From the NCBI GenBank assembly GCA_963678565.1, contig OY782875.1:1364001-1428000 (forward strand): a stretch of 64,000 nucleotides of DNA, read 5' to 3'. The position numbers were made by a program, and so were the translations under genes. The notes below the pieces were generated by a model. The model was not told the origin of the DNA and did no database searches. It worked only from the letters and a program-made list of their open reading frames with translations. The stretch comes from SKHV01 sp963678565 (lineage in GTDB: Bacteria > Bacteroidota > Bacteroidia > Bacteroidales > Prolixibacteraceae). This document shows, piece after piece, positions 43,364-52,422 of the stretch (position 1 is its first letter; each line of letters begins with the position of its first letter).

Positions 43364-45001
43364 ATGAATTTTAATCGAGTTTTTAATCTAGCTTTATTGT
43401 TGATGTTGGTAAGCACTTCTTCGGTGTTTGCTCAGCAGAATAAAGGAAATTCCGTTTCTGAAGTCTGGGTATCAGATTTAGGAAATGGAAAGTTTAAAAA
43501 TCCAGTTATTAATGCCGATTATTCCGATCCGGATGTTTGTCGGGTAGGGAAGGACTATTACATGACTTCTTCGTCGTTTAATTGTGTGCCGGGGCTTCCA
43601 GTGCTGCATTCTAACGATTTGGTAAATTGGGAATTAATTAACTATGCACTGCCAAAGCAACCGCCATACGATGTATTTAATACCCCGCAACACGGAAATG
43701 GGGTTTGGGCTCCATGTATTCGATATTATAAAGATGAATTATACATTTTTTACCCCGATCCCGATTTTGGAATTTATATGACAAAAACCGATGATCCATA
43801 TGGAGATTGGTCTGAACCAATTTTAATTAAAGGTGGAAAAGGTATTATTGATCCTGCACCATTTTGGGATGAAGATGGGAAAGCTTATTTAGGATATGCA
43901 TTTGCCGGAAGTCGTGCAGGATCAAAAAGTGTTTTGATGATGTGCTCAATGAGTTCTGATGGAACCGAAACTTACGAAGATGACATTATGTTGTTCGATG
44001 GACACGAGAATCATACCACAGTTGAAGGTCCTAAATTCTATAAACGTAATGGTTACTATTATGTATTTGCTCCTGCTGGTGGAGTTTCTACGGGGTGGCA
44101 ATTAATTCTGCGTTCGAGAAGCATTTTCGGACCGTATGAAGAAAAAGTAGTGTTGGAACAAGGATCAACCGATATTAATGGTCCTCATCAAGGGGCTTGG
44201 GTAAATACAATAACTGGTGAAGATTGGTTTATTCATTTTCAGGATAAAGATGCTTATGGGCGTGTGGTTCATTTAAATCCAATGCATTGGGAAAACGATT
44301 GGCCAGTAATGGGTGAAGACTATGATGGTAATGGTATTGGTGAGCCTGTTTCTGTTTATAAAAAGCCTGATGTTAGCGCTACATATCCAATTATGACTCC
44401 TCTTGATACCGATGAATTTAACGGATCGAAACACGGTTTACAATGGCAATGGCATGCCAACAAACATTTAATGTATGGTTATGCGTCGGCTAATTTGGGT
44501 TACTTCCGTTTAAACTGTATCCCCAAGGTTGACGGTTATAAAAGCTTATGGCAAATGCCCAATATTTTTGCTCAGAAAACAGTAGCCGACGAATTTACAG
44601 CAACAACAAAATTTACTTTCAATCCAAATTTCGATAACGAAGAGCTTGGTTTTGTGGTAATGGGACGCAGTTACTGCTATTTAGCGGCAAAACAAATCGA
44701 TGGGCAATTGAAATTAGTTCAGGTGATTTGTAAAGATGCAGATCGTGGTAAAGGAGAAACGATAACCGAATTGGCCGACCTTTCATCCAACGAATTATAT
44801 TTCAGAGTGAAAGTTGAAGAAGATGCGATGTGTCAATTTTATTATAGTTACGATAATAAAAAATTCATTAAAGCAGGTGAAGAATTCAAAGCGCGCGAAG
44901 GAAAATGGATCGGTGCAAGAATTGGTTTTGTAGCCATGCGCGAAGGGGTAATTAATAATTCAGGATACGCTAACATCGATTGGTATCGAGTTACAAAATA
45001 A
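43364..45001 (+). CDS. glycoside hydrolase family 43 enzyme with C-terminal lectin-like domain
   Basis: Signal peptide ending near SSVFAQ. A five-blade GH43 propeller follows, with the three acids in NADYSDPDV (base), DPAPFWDEDG and HTTVEGPKFY (acid). After residue about 350 a jelly-roll domain follows, like the C-terminal domain of beta-xylosidases. Likely activity is arabinofuranosidase, galactosidase or xylosidase on pectin side chains; the subfamily cannot be fixed by eye. 22 nt after GH105. Confidence 0.9.
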   Translation: MNFNRVFNLALLLMLVSTSSVFAQQNKGNSVSEVWVSDLGNGKFKNPVINADYSDPDVCRVGKDYYMTSSSFNCVPGLPVLHSNDLVNWELINYALPKQPPYDVFNTPQHGNGVWAPCIRYYKDELYIFYPDPDFGIYMTKTDDPYGDWSEPILIKGGKGIIDPAPFWDEDGKAYLGYAFAGSRAGSKSVLMMCSMSSDGTETYEDDIMLFDGHENHTTVEGPKFYKRNGYYYVFAPAGGVSTGWQLILRSRSIFGPYEEKVVLEQGSTDINGPHQGAWVNTITGEDWFIHFQDKDAYGRVVHLNPMHWENDWPVMGEDYDGNGIGEPVSVYKKPDVSATYPIMTPLDTDEFNGSKHGLQWQWHANKHLMYGYASANLGYFRLNCIPKVDGYKSLWQMPNIFAQKTVADEFTATTKFTFNPNFDNEELGFVVMGRSYCYLAAKQIDGQLKLVQVICKDADRGKGETITELADLSSNELYFRVKVEEDAMCQFYYSYDNKKFIKAGEEFKAREGKWIGARIGFVAMREGVINNSGYANIDWYRVTK

Positions 45002-45009
45002 ATAGTTAA

Positions 45010-45750
45010 ATGCGAAAAACGATATTAATTTTATTAATCAGTGTTGCATTTTTTGCTTGCACTAGTCAAGAGGATAAAATTGTAATTTATGGGATTGGCG
45101 ATTCAACAATGGCCAACAAAAAAGAAAAAGTATTTCCTGAAACTGGTTGGGGACAAGTACTTCCAGAGTTCTTCGATTCGATGATTGTCATCGATAACCA
45201 CTCTGTTAATGGCCGTTCCTCTCGCAGTTTTATTGGTGAGGGGCGTTGGGAAACAGTTTACAACAAATTAGAATCAGGTGATTTTGTATTGATTCAATTC
45301 GGGCACAACGATCAAAAGTATAAGTCACCCGATCGTTTTACAAATCCTTACACCGGTTACCGTGAAAACTTGCGTCGTTATGTGAATGAAACAAGGTCGA
45401 AAGGAGCAACTCCTATTTTATTAACTTCAATTGTGCGTCGGAATTTTAATGAATATGGTACTTTAATCGATACGCATACTGCCTATCCTGAGGTAGTTAG
45501 AACAGTGGCCAAAGAGATGGATGTAACTTTGATTGATCTTCAAATTTTCACAGAAAACCTTGTTATCGAAATGGGGGAAGAAGAATCTAGGTCTTTATTT
45601 ATGAATTTCGATGAAGGGGAATACGAAAATTATCCCGAAGGAAGAGCTGATAATACACACCTCCGACCTAAAGGAGCTAAAATTATTGTTTCTGAAGTTG
45701 TTGAACGGTTAAGTGATGTTTATCCCTTTATTGCAGAACATAAAAAGTAA
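45010..45750 (+). CDS. rhamnogalacturonan acetylesterase (CE12, SGNH), lipoprotein
   Basis: Removes acetyl groups from rhamnogalacturonan. The lipobox is AFFAC. The SGNH blocks are all visible: GDSTM (Ser 32), NGRSSRSF, GHNDQK (Asn 100) and ADNTHL (Asp 214, His 217). 246 residues. It starts 8 nt after GH43, in the same operon. Confidence 0.92.
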   Translation: MRKTILILLISVAFFACTSQEDKIVIYGIGDSTMANKKEKVFPETGWGQVLPEFFDSMIVIDNHSVNGRSSRSFIGEGRWETVYNKLESGDFVLIQFGHNDQKYKSPDRFTNPYTGYRENLRRYVNETRSKGATPILLTSIVRRNFNEYGTLIDTHTAYPEVVRTVAKEMDVTLIDLQIFTENLVIEMGEEESRSLFMNFDEGEYENYPEGRADNTHLRPKGAKIIVSEVVERLSDVYPFIAEHKK

Positions 45751-45774
45751 AACAAAACAACTAACTATATTAAA

Positions 45775-47442
45775 ATGAAATTTTTCATAAGCACAATAGC
45801 CTTTCTTCTTATTTTATCGCAAGCTTTTGCATCAGGTAAGGATAAAGGAGATAGCGAGGTGTTGTCTTTTGACAATTTGCCTTTTGAAATGCCCGATATT
45901 ATTGTTCCTCAATTCAAATCCGACACCTTTAATATTGTTGATTTTGGAGCAAAAGCCGATGGCGAAACTGTAAATTCAAACGCAATTAATGCTGCCATAA
46001 AAAAGTGCTCTGTAAATGGAGGTGGAATTGTTCTGATCCCTCAAGGAATTTGGGTTTCAGGACCACTTGTGATGCAAAATAATGTAAATTTGCATTTAGC
46101 AAATGGTGCATTGCTGCAATTTAGTCGCGATCTTTCCTTGTATCCATTATTTATGAGTTACTACGAAGGATTAAAATCTCCTCGTTGTCAAAATCCAATC
46201 TATGGAAGTGGATTGGAGAATATTGCAATTACAGGAGAAGGCGTAATTGATGGAGCAGGAGATGCTTGGCGACAAGTTAAAAGAGAAAAGATTACTGATC
46301 GACATTGGCGAAAATTAGTAGCAAGTGGCGGAATTGTTGTTGAAAATAGAATTTGGTATCCGACCGAGGCACACTATGCAGGAGAGCAGAAAAACCGAAA
46401 TGGTGAGCTTGATTATAACGATCTTGAATCATTAAAACCTTATAAAGACTTTTTTCGTCCACAGATGATCAGCTTAGTTGGCTGTAAAAAAGTGCTTCTA
46501 GATGGACCTACTTTTCAGAATTCTCCAGCATGGAATATTCACCCTTTAATGTGTGAACATATTACTGTTCGTAACATTAAGGTACGTAACCCATGGTATT
46601 CGCAAAATGGCGATGGTTTAGATTTAGAATCATGTCGAATTGGAACTGTGTACGACTGTACTTTTGATGTTGGCGACGATGCAATCTGTATCAAATCGGG
46701 GAAAAATAAGCAAGGTCGCGATATGGGTAAACCAACCGAGCTAATTGTTGTGAAAAACTGCATGGTTTATCATGGACATGGTGGTTTTGTAATCGGAAGT
46801 GAAATGTCGGGTGGTGTACGAAAAATGTATGTCGAAAATTGTACTTTTCTTGGTACAGATTGTGGTTTGCGGTTTAAAAGTGCGCGTGGACGTGGTGGCG
46901 TAGTGGAAGAGATTTACATGAAAAATATAAAAATGACTGATATTCCAACCGATGCGATTCGTTTTAACTTGTATTATGGTGGAAAAAGTGTAGTGGAAGA
47001 TGAGGATGGAAATATTGTTGAAGGAAAAGCAATTCCTGTAACAGAAGAAACTCCTTCGTTCAGAAATCTACATTTTGAAGATATAACTTGTTCAAATGTG
47101 GAACGAGGAATTACAATTCGTGGTATTCCTGAAATGCCTGTTATGAATTTAACCTTGAAGAATATTTCAATTACTGCTAATACAGGTATCAATTCAACTT
47201 ATGCTGAAAACGTAACAATTGAAAATATTCGACTGGATGTAAAACAGCCAAATGCAATTGAGATTCAAAATTCAACGAATATTAAAATAATAGGTGCAAA
47301 CCTAACCGGTTACACCAAAAATATTGCCAGCATTAAAGGATCAACTACAAAAGGAATTACATTGGGAGTTGGGAATGTTGAAAATGTGAAGGATCAATTA
47401 TTTATACAAGGAACTTCTAAAAAAGAGATCAAGATTAAATGA
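45775..47442 (+). CDS. polygalacturonase (GH28), secreted
   Basis: Hydrolyses galacturonan backbones. Signal peptide near residues 1-19, then the parallel beta-helix. The active-site blocks are NGDGLD (Asp 280), GDDAICIKSG (Asp 301/302), HGHGG (His 335) and RFKSARGRGG (Arg 366, Lys 368). It has 555 residues. Exo- versus endo-action cannot be decided from the sequence. The stop overlaps the next start in ATGA. Confidence 0.93.
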   Translation: MKFFISTIAFLLILSQAFASGKDKGDSEVLSFDNLPFEMPDIIVPQFKSDTFNIVDFGAKADGETVNSNAINAAIKKCSVNGGGIVLIPQGIWVSGPLVMQNNVNLHLANGALLQFSRDLSLYPLFMSYYEGLKSPRCQNPIYGSGLENIAITGEGVIDGAGDAWRQVKREKITDRHWRKLVASGGIVVENRIWYPTEAHYAGEQKNRNGELDYNDLESLKPYKDFFRPQMISLVGCKKVLLDGPTFQNSPAWNIHPLMCEHITVRNIKVRNPWYSQNGDGLDLESCRIGTVYDCTFDVGDDAICIKSGKNKQGRDMGKPTELIVVKNCMVYHGHGGFVIGSEMSGGVRKMYVENCTFLGTDCGLRFKSARGRGGVVEEIYMKNIKMTDIPTDAIRFNLYYGGKSVVEDEDGNIVEGKAIPVTEETPSFRNLHFEDITCSNVERGITIRGIPEMPVMNLTLKNISITANTGINSTYAENVTIENIRLDVKQPNAIEIQNSTNIKIIGANLTGYTKNIASIKGSTTKGITLGVGNVENVKDQLFIQGTSKKEIKIK

Positions 47443-48422
47443 TGAAGTATATAATATTCGTTTTTATAGCTTTAATTTTTAGCGGCGCTCTAAATGCTGC
47501 AAAATATGATTTTGTTGTGGCCAAAGATGGTTCAGGTGATTTTGAAACAGTACAGGAAGCCTTTATGGCTATTCCCGATTTAAGAAACGAGACAACCGTA
47601 ATTTTTATCAAAAATGGTGTTTACAAGGAAAAGTTGATTTTACCTTCGACCAAGAATAATGTTACAATTATTGGTGAAGATGTAGAGAAAACTATTCTAA
47701 CTTACGACGATTACGCTTCCAAAAAGAACGAATTTGGCGAGAATCTGGGAACTTCTGGTTCTTCAAGCTTTTTTCTATATGGAAATGATTTTACTGCAAA
47801 AAATATCACCTTTGAAAATTCAGCGGGGCGTGTAGGACAAGCTGTTGCAGTGCGTATTGATGGAGATAAAGTGAGTTTCTTTAATTGTAAATTTATAGGG
47901 AATCAGGATACTTTGTATCCGCATGGGGGTAAAAGCCGTCAATATTATAAAGACTGCTATATAGAAGGAACTGTTGATTTTATTTTCGGATCCTCTACTG
48001 CCATTTTTGAGAACTGCGAGATCAATTGTAAACGCGATGGTTACATAACTGCTGCATCCACAAAAGAAGATACTCCTTATGGCTTTATTTTTAAAAAATG
48101 TATTGTTTTTGGTCCTGCTGAAGAAGGTTCTGTTTATTTAGGTCGCCCATGGAGAGATCATGCGAAAACAGTATTTGTAGAGTGTGAGCTGACTGACATT
48201 ATTCGAAAAGAAGGTTGGCACGATTGGAACAAACCACAAGCACATCAAACTGCTTTTTATGGTGAGTACAATAATACTGGTGCAGGAGCTGATTTATCGA
48301 GTCGGGTAGATTGGATGATTAAATTAACCAAAGAAGAGGTGGAAACCTATACTTTTGAAAATGTATTTAGAGATGAACCGAACTCCTACAAAAACAAAGC
48401 TTTTTGGAATCCGATGGAATAA
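47439..48422 (+). CDS. pectinesterase (CE8), secreted
   Basis: Removes methyl esters from homogalacturonan, opening it for the GH28 enzyme encoded just upstream. Signal peptide near residues 1-20. The catalytic set is present: Gln 134, Gln 156, Asp 157 (NQDTLY), Asp 180 (VDFIFG) and the Arg of LGRPWR. 327 residues. It is the last gene of the operon, overlapping GH28 by 4 nt. Confidence 0.95.
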   Translation: MMKYIIFVFIALIFSGALNAAKYDFVVAKDGSGDFETVQEAFMAIPDLRNETTVIFIKNGVYKEKLILPSTKNNVTIIGEDVEKTILTYDDYASKKNEFGENLGTSGSSSFFLYGNDFTAKNITFENSAGRVGQAVAVRIDGDKVSFFNCKFIGNQDTLYPHGGKSRQYYKDCYIEGTVDFIFGSSTAIFENCEINCKRDGYITAASTKEDTPYGFIFKKCIVFGPAEEGSVYLGRPWRDHAKTVFVECELTDIIRKEGWHDWNKPQAHQTAFYGEYNNTGAGADLSSRVDWMIKLTKEEVETYTFENVFRDEPNSYKNKAFWNPME

Positions 48423-48441
48423 TTATTAAAAAGGATACGTT

Positions 48442-48496
48442 AAAAAAAGAGGTTGTCTTAAACTGAATTTCTCGGTTTAAGGCAGCCTCTTTTTTC
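48442..48496. terminator. bidirectional terminator after the pectinesterase gene
   Basis: A 15-bp stem (48449-48463 with 48475-48489, two G-U pairs) is flanked by an A-run and a T-run. It separates the pectin operon from the convergent NfeD gene. Confidence 0.88.
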
Positions 48497-49885
48497 TTAT
48501 TTCTTTTCAACTATTAATTGTCCAGCTTCCTGATTAACAACACAAATATCGGTTCCTTTATCGATATAACCTTCCTCAGTAATTGCATCCCAAAGATCAT
48601 CTTCCACAAAGACTTTCCCCGAAGGACGCAATACCGTTTGAGCGACACCTTTTTTACCAATCATATTTTTCTGATTTGTATTTGAAGAAATATAACCTTC
48701 TGCTGTATCCTGAAAACTATTCAAAGCCAACGAGTGGAAAGGACCGCTTGTTGCCGTAAACATTTTTTTACTGAGCCAAATAGCGAGTATAAGTCCTGTA
48801 AAGAGCGAAAGAGTAACCGTTAATAGTGCTCTAATAATTGAGTTTGTATCTACTCCTTCGAAATTAAAATTATCGTTTCCAAGCATACTTAAAGTGAGTG
48901 ATAAAATGGTAAAGGTAATTCCCAATGCGCCCGCAATTCCAAAGCCGGGAATTACAAAAACTTCGAGCACAATTAGTATGAGTCCAATTACAAACAATAT
49001 AATTTCCCAATTGGCAGCCAGTCCTTCTAAATAAAATGGTGCGAAATAAGCAATTGCTGCTATAATAGCAATGACAATCGGGAAGCCTAATCCGGGTGAC
49101 TGCATCTCAAAATAAATTCCTCCAAGAATACCCATAATTAGTATTCCAGAAACCATTGGATTAGTTAGAAAACCAATAATTTTATCGACGGTTGAAGGCT
49201 TGAAGGTTTTTAATTCGTAATCACTGTGGTATTCATTTTCAAGAAGCTCACCCACGCTGTTGTAGATGCCCTCGCAAAAATTATTTTCTTGAGCTTCAAT
49301 GGCCGTAAAAGTTAGGATTTTTCCGGTATCCACAATACCAGCAATATAAACATCTTCATCAACCATTGCTTCTGCCATAATTGGATCGCGGTACCAACTA
49401 ACAATTGTATCGCCATTGGAAACGATAGTGTCAGCTCCATGCGACTGGGCTGTTGAGCGCATTGTTGAACGAAAGTAAGACTGATATTTATCGGGGGCTT
49501 TTTCTCCACTTTGATTAACTACGGTTGCGGCACCAATATTGGCGCCTTGCTTCATATATATTCTGTCGCAAGCAATGGAAATTAATGCTCCTGCTGAAGC
49601 AGCATTATTATCGATGTACACCCACACCGGAATTTTACTGTTCAATATTTTGGTTCGAATAGAATCGGCATCCACAACTGTTCCGCCATAAGTATTCATA
49701 TGAATTAAGAACAGATCTGCCTTTAATGTGTCAGCTTCAATAAAAGCCTTTTGAATTTTGTACCAAACTGCCGGTGCAATATTTTCTTTTACATCAAATT
49801 TATAAACTATTTTTGTTGAGTCATTTTCAGCTTTAAGTCCTGTAAATGTGAATATTATTAGAATTATTGAAAGAAATGTTCTCAT
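48497..49885 (-). CDS. NfeD-family membrane protein with ClpP-class serine protease domain
   Basis: Long-form NfeD, thought to act in membrane quality control, usually with stomatin-like proteins. Order: signal segment; ClpP-like protease domain with the catalytic Ser in NNAASAGALI (Ser 97) and QGANIGAATV; a cluster of membrane helices at about 230-370; and a C-terminal OB-fold domain (GKKGVAQTVLRPSGKVFVE). 462 residues. A -7 element TAGTTTTG is present at 49957-49950. No stomatin-like gene is adjacent. Confidence 0.9.
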   Translation of the reverse strand: MRTFLSIILIIFTFTGLKAENDSTKIVYKFDVKENIAPAVWYKIQKAFIEADTLKADLFLIHMNTYGGTVVDADSIRTKILNSKIPVWVYIDNNAASAGALISIACDRIYMKQGANIGAATVVNQSGEKAPDKYQSYFRSTMRSTAQSHGADTIVSNGDTIVSWYRDPIMAEAMVDEDVYIAGIVDTGKILTFTAIEAQENNFCEGIYNSVGELLENEYHSDYELKTFKPSTVDKIIGFLTNPMVSGILIMGILGGIYFEMQSPGLGFPIVIAIIAAIAYFAPFYLEGLAANWEIILFVIGLILIVLEVFVIPGFGIAGALGITFTILSLTLSMLGNDNFNFEGVDTNSIIRALLTVTLSLFTGLILAIWLSKKMFTATSGPFHSLALNSFQDTAEGYISSNTNQKNMIGKKGVAQTVLRPSGKVFVEDDLWDAITEEGYIDKGTDICVVNQEAGQLIVEKK

Positions 49886-49957
49886 TATTCTATTTTTTGA
49901 TTAGTCATATAAAAATAAGTTATTTTTTAGTTTATAATTTCATTCTTTGCAAAACTA

Positions 49958-50270
49958 ATTTTTAAATTTCGTTTTAGGTGTTCGTATAGATGTATGTGCT
50001 TTTATACTTAAAAACGGACTAATCCTCATGTAATTAAAGGGATATAGACTTGAATGTAGCTTTATAAATTAAATTTGCAGTTGTATTTAAACATTAATGC
50101 AACTTGGAAGTTTTTTATCTAAGTACTTTAAATGTAAGGGTTTTAGGTTTATTTTTTTATTGTATTATATTGAATAATTAGAAAGCATTTTGAAAAAAGT
50201 ACAATAATTCAGAAAAAAGTTATTTTTTTGTGGAAAGGGGTTAAATTTTTTTACGTAAATTAATAGGGAG
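49958..50270. other. intergenic region with a plus-strand promoter and a long leader
   Basis: About 310 AT-rich nt. A plus-strand promoter is suggested by CTTG (50049-50052), a 17-nt spacer and a perfect TAAATTTG (50070-50077). The next gene starts only at 50271, so its 5' leader would be about 185 nt. A 26-codon hydrophobic ORF (50097-50177) lies within it but has no supporting evidence. No riboswitch is recognised. Confidence 0.45.
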
Positions 50271-50828
50271 ATGAAAGAACAAAATTCGCGACTTCGTAAA
50301 CTTGACGACGAAATTTGGAAAGAAGTACCTGCGACCAATGGTAAGTATAAAGTTAGTAATTATGGTCGTGTGAAATCTTTTGCTTTTAACAAAGAAGATG
50401 GAAAAATAATGACACCCAGTATCATGGGGCATTTTAATACCATTAAAGTTAGAGTCGATCAAAAAGTAACCAACTGGTATATTCACAAGCTGGTTGCCGA
50501 GGTATTTATTCCAAAGCCTGATGAGCAATTGGAACATGTAATTCATATTGACATGAATTATAACAATAATCACACGTCTAACTTGAAATGGGTAAGCAAG
50601 AAAGAGTTGATGAAACAACAGGCAAAAAGAAACTCAAAGTCTTTTGATCGTTCAATTATTAGAAATTCAAAATTGAAAGAAGAAGATGTTGCCGTTTTAA
50701 AAGCTTTAATACAACGAGGGGTTACAAATGTAGAAATTGCAAAGCTTTTTTGTATTAGCGAAATGCAAGTAACTCGTATCAAAAGAGGTGAAAATTGGGG
50801 GCATGTGAAACCGAAAATGATTGATTAA
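50271..50828 (+). CDS. NUMOD4/HNH-like DNA-binding protein
   Basis: Residues about 12-40 are a NUMOD4 motif (IWKEVPATNGKYKVSNYGRVKSF), which in homing endonucleases binds DNA. Residues about 70-108 resemble an HNH_3 domain (IHKLVAEVFIPKP ... NNHTSNLKWVS). The usual VNHIDG reads VIHIDM, keeping the metal-site His 92 and Asp 94 but losing the Asn. The C-terminal third looks like a helix-turn-helix (VTNVEIAKLFCISEMQVTRIKRG). No intron, phage or inverted repeat surrounds it. It may be a free-standing endonuclease or a domesticated DNA-binding protein. Confidence 0.75.
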   Translation: MKEQNSRLRKLDDEIWKEVPATNGKYKVSNYGRVKSFAFNKEDGKIMTPSIMGHFNTIKVRVDQKVTNWYIHKLVAEVFIPKPDEQLEHVIHIDMNYNNNHTSNLKWVSKKELMKQQAKRNSKSFDRSIIRNSKLKEEDVAVLKALIQRGVTNVEIAKLFCISEMQVTRIKRGENWGHVKPKMID

Positions 50829-50922
50829 ACTGAGAAATTTCAATATTTTTAATTGCCCAACATTTAGTTAAGAAATTTATAATTTGAAGAATGAAAAGGA
50901 ACTGATTAAGTTTTTTTTCAAT

Positions 50923-50930
50923 TATCTTTG
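50923..50930 (+). promoter_or_regulatory. -7 element of purB
   Basis: Perfect TATCTTTG, 25 nt before the ATG at 50956. It rules against a start at 50884, which would lie upstream of transcription. Confidence 0.6.
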
Positions 50931-50955
50931 TACCTCATTTTTCAAAATATTAAAT

Positions 50956-52299
50956 ATGAGTTTGAATAATTTAACAGCAATTACTCCAATTGACGGACGT
51001 TATCGTGGCAAAGTAAAAGATTTAGAAAACTATTTTTCTGAGTATGCGCTTATACGTTACCGTGTTTTGGTTGAGGTTGAATACTTTATTGCACTTTGCG
51101 AATTACCGCTTCCTCAGTTGAGTGAGTTTGATTTATCTTTAGTTGAGGATTTAAGAGATATATATCGTGAGTTTACGGTTGAAGAGGCACAACGTGTTAA
51201 AGATATTGAATCGGTAACCAATCATGATGTAAAGGCTGTTGAATATTTCATCAAAGAGAAATTTGATGCTTTGAATTTAGAGGCATTCAAAGAATTTATT
51301 CACTTTGGACTTACTTCTCAGGATATTAATAATACAGCAGTTCCGTGTTCTTTGCGCGATGCATTAAAGGAAGTGTATTATCCGTTGGTAGAAACCTTAA
51401 TTGCGAAATTAGAAGAATTGGCAATTAGCTGGGATGAAATTCCAATGTTGGCGCGTACTCATGGACAGCCGGCTTCTCCAACTCGTTTAGGAAAAGAAAT
51501 TCGAGTTTTTATCGAACGAATTAATGTTCAATTAGAATTATTGAAAGGAATCCCTTGCTATGCTAAATTTGGTGGAGCAACCGGAAATTTCAATGCACAC
51601 CATATTGCTTATCCCGAAATTGATTGGGTTGATTTTGCAAACAACTATTGTAGAAACTCTCTTGAATTGGAGCGTTCGCAAATCACAACACAAATTGCGC
51701 ATTACGATAACTATGGTGCAATTTTCGACACCTTGAAAAGAATTAATACAATTATTCTTGATCTGAACCGCGATATGTGGACATACATTTCGATGGATTA
51801 TTTCAAACAGAAAATCAAAAAAGGAGAGATTGGTTCTTCAGCAATGCCACATAAAGTTAATCCAATCGATTTTGAAAATTCAGAAGGAAACATTGGATTG
51901 GCCAATGCTATTTTTGAACATCTTTCTGCAAAACTACCGGTTTCGCGTTTACAGCGTGATTTAACTGATTCTACTGTTTTAAGAAATATTGGAACGCCAT
52001 TGGCTCATACTTTAATTTCGTTGAATTCAACATTGAAGGGATTACAAAAAGTAATTATTAATTTAGATGCCATCGACAATGATTTAGAGAAGAACTGGAG
52101 TGTTGTAGCTGAGGCGATTCAAACTGTTTTGCGTCGTGAGCAATATCCAAATCCATACGAAGCATTGTTAAATTTAACTCGTACCAATTCGAAAATTGAT
52201 AAAAATTCGATACATGAATTTATTGATACGCTCGATGTAAGTGACGAATTAAAAGAACGGCTTAAGAAAATTAAACCACAAAATTATACCGGAATATAA
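50956..52299 (+). CDS. purB: adenylosuccinate lyase
   Basis: Releases fumarate in two steps of purine synthesis. The N-terminus LTAITPIDGRY is typical, and the fumarase/aspartase-superfamily signature is in GSSAMPHKVNPIDFENSEGN, with the catalytic His in ARTHGQPASPT. About 447 residues, close to the E. coli-type enzyme. The start at 50956 was chosen from homology and the promoter position. It ends at a good terminator. Confidence 0.95.
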   Translation: MSLNNLTAITPIDGRYRGKVKDLENYFSEYALIRYRVLVEVEYFIALCELPLPQLSEFDLSLVEDLRDIYREFTVEEAQRVKDIESVTNHDVKAVEYFIKEKFDALNLEAFKEFIHFGLTSQDINNTAVPCSLRDALKEVYYPLVETLIAKLEELAISWDEIPMLARTHGQPASPTRLGKEIRVFIERINVQLELLKGIPCYAKFGGATGNFNAHHIAYPEIDWVDFANNYCRNSLELERSQITTQIAHYDNYGAIFDTLKRINTIILDLNRDMWTYISMDYFKQKIKKGEIGSSAMPHKVNPIDFENSEGNIGLANAIFEHLSAKLPVSRLQRDLTDSTVLRNIGTPLAHTLISLNSTLKGLQKVIINLDAIDNDLEKNWSVVAEAIQTVLRREQYPNPYEALLNLTRTNSKIDKNSIHEFIDTLDVSDELKERLKKIKPQNYTGI

Positions 52300-52304
52300 A
52301 ATTT

Positions 52305-52331
52305 AAAAGGATGTGTTAAGCATCCTTTTTT
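52305..52331 (+). terminator. terminator of purB
   Basis: AAAAGGATG (52305-52313) pairs with CATCCTTTT (52321-52329), 7-nt loop, then more T residues. Confidence 0.82.
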
Positions 52332-52422
52332 ATTGCATGTTAATTTCCATTGAAATATTCTGTAATTTCGGTCGTTATTTTATTACTAATTTGAGCGTTT
52401 ATATCAACGTAAATAAAAATTC

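Noticed and set aside
48497..49885. NfeD gene as part of the pectin cluster
   Set aside because: A strong bidirectional terminator separates it, it is convergent, and its known role is in membrane quality control.
50097..50177. 26-codon hydrophobic ORF in the leader of the NUMOD4 gene
   Set aside because: No ribosome-binding signal, biased codons or recognisable leader-peptide pattern.
50241..50618. Minus-strand frame over the NUMOD4 gene
   Set aside because: It is antisense to a recognisable protein and lacks any family likeness.
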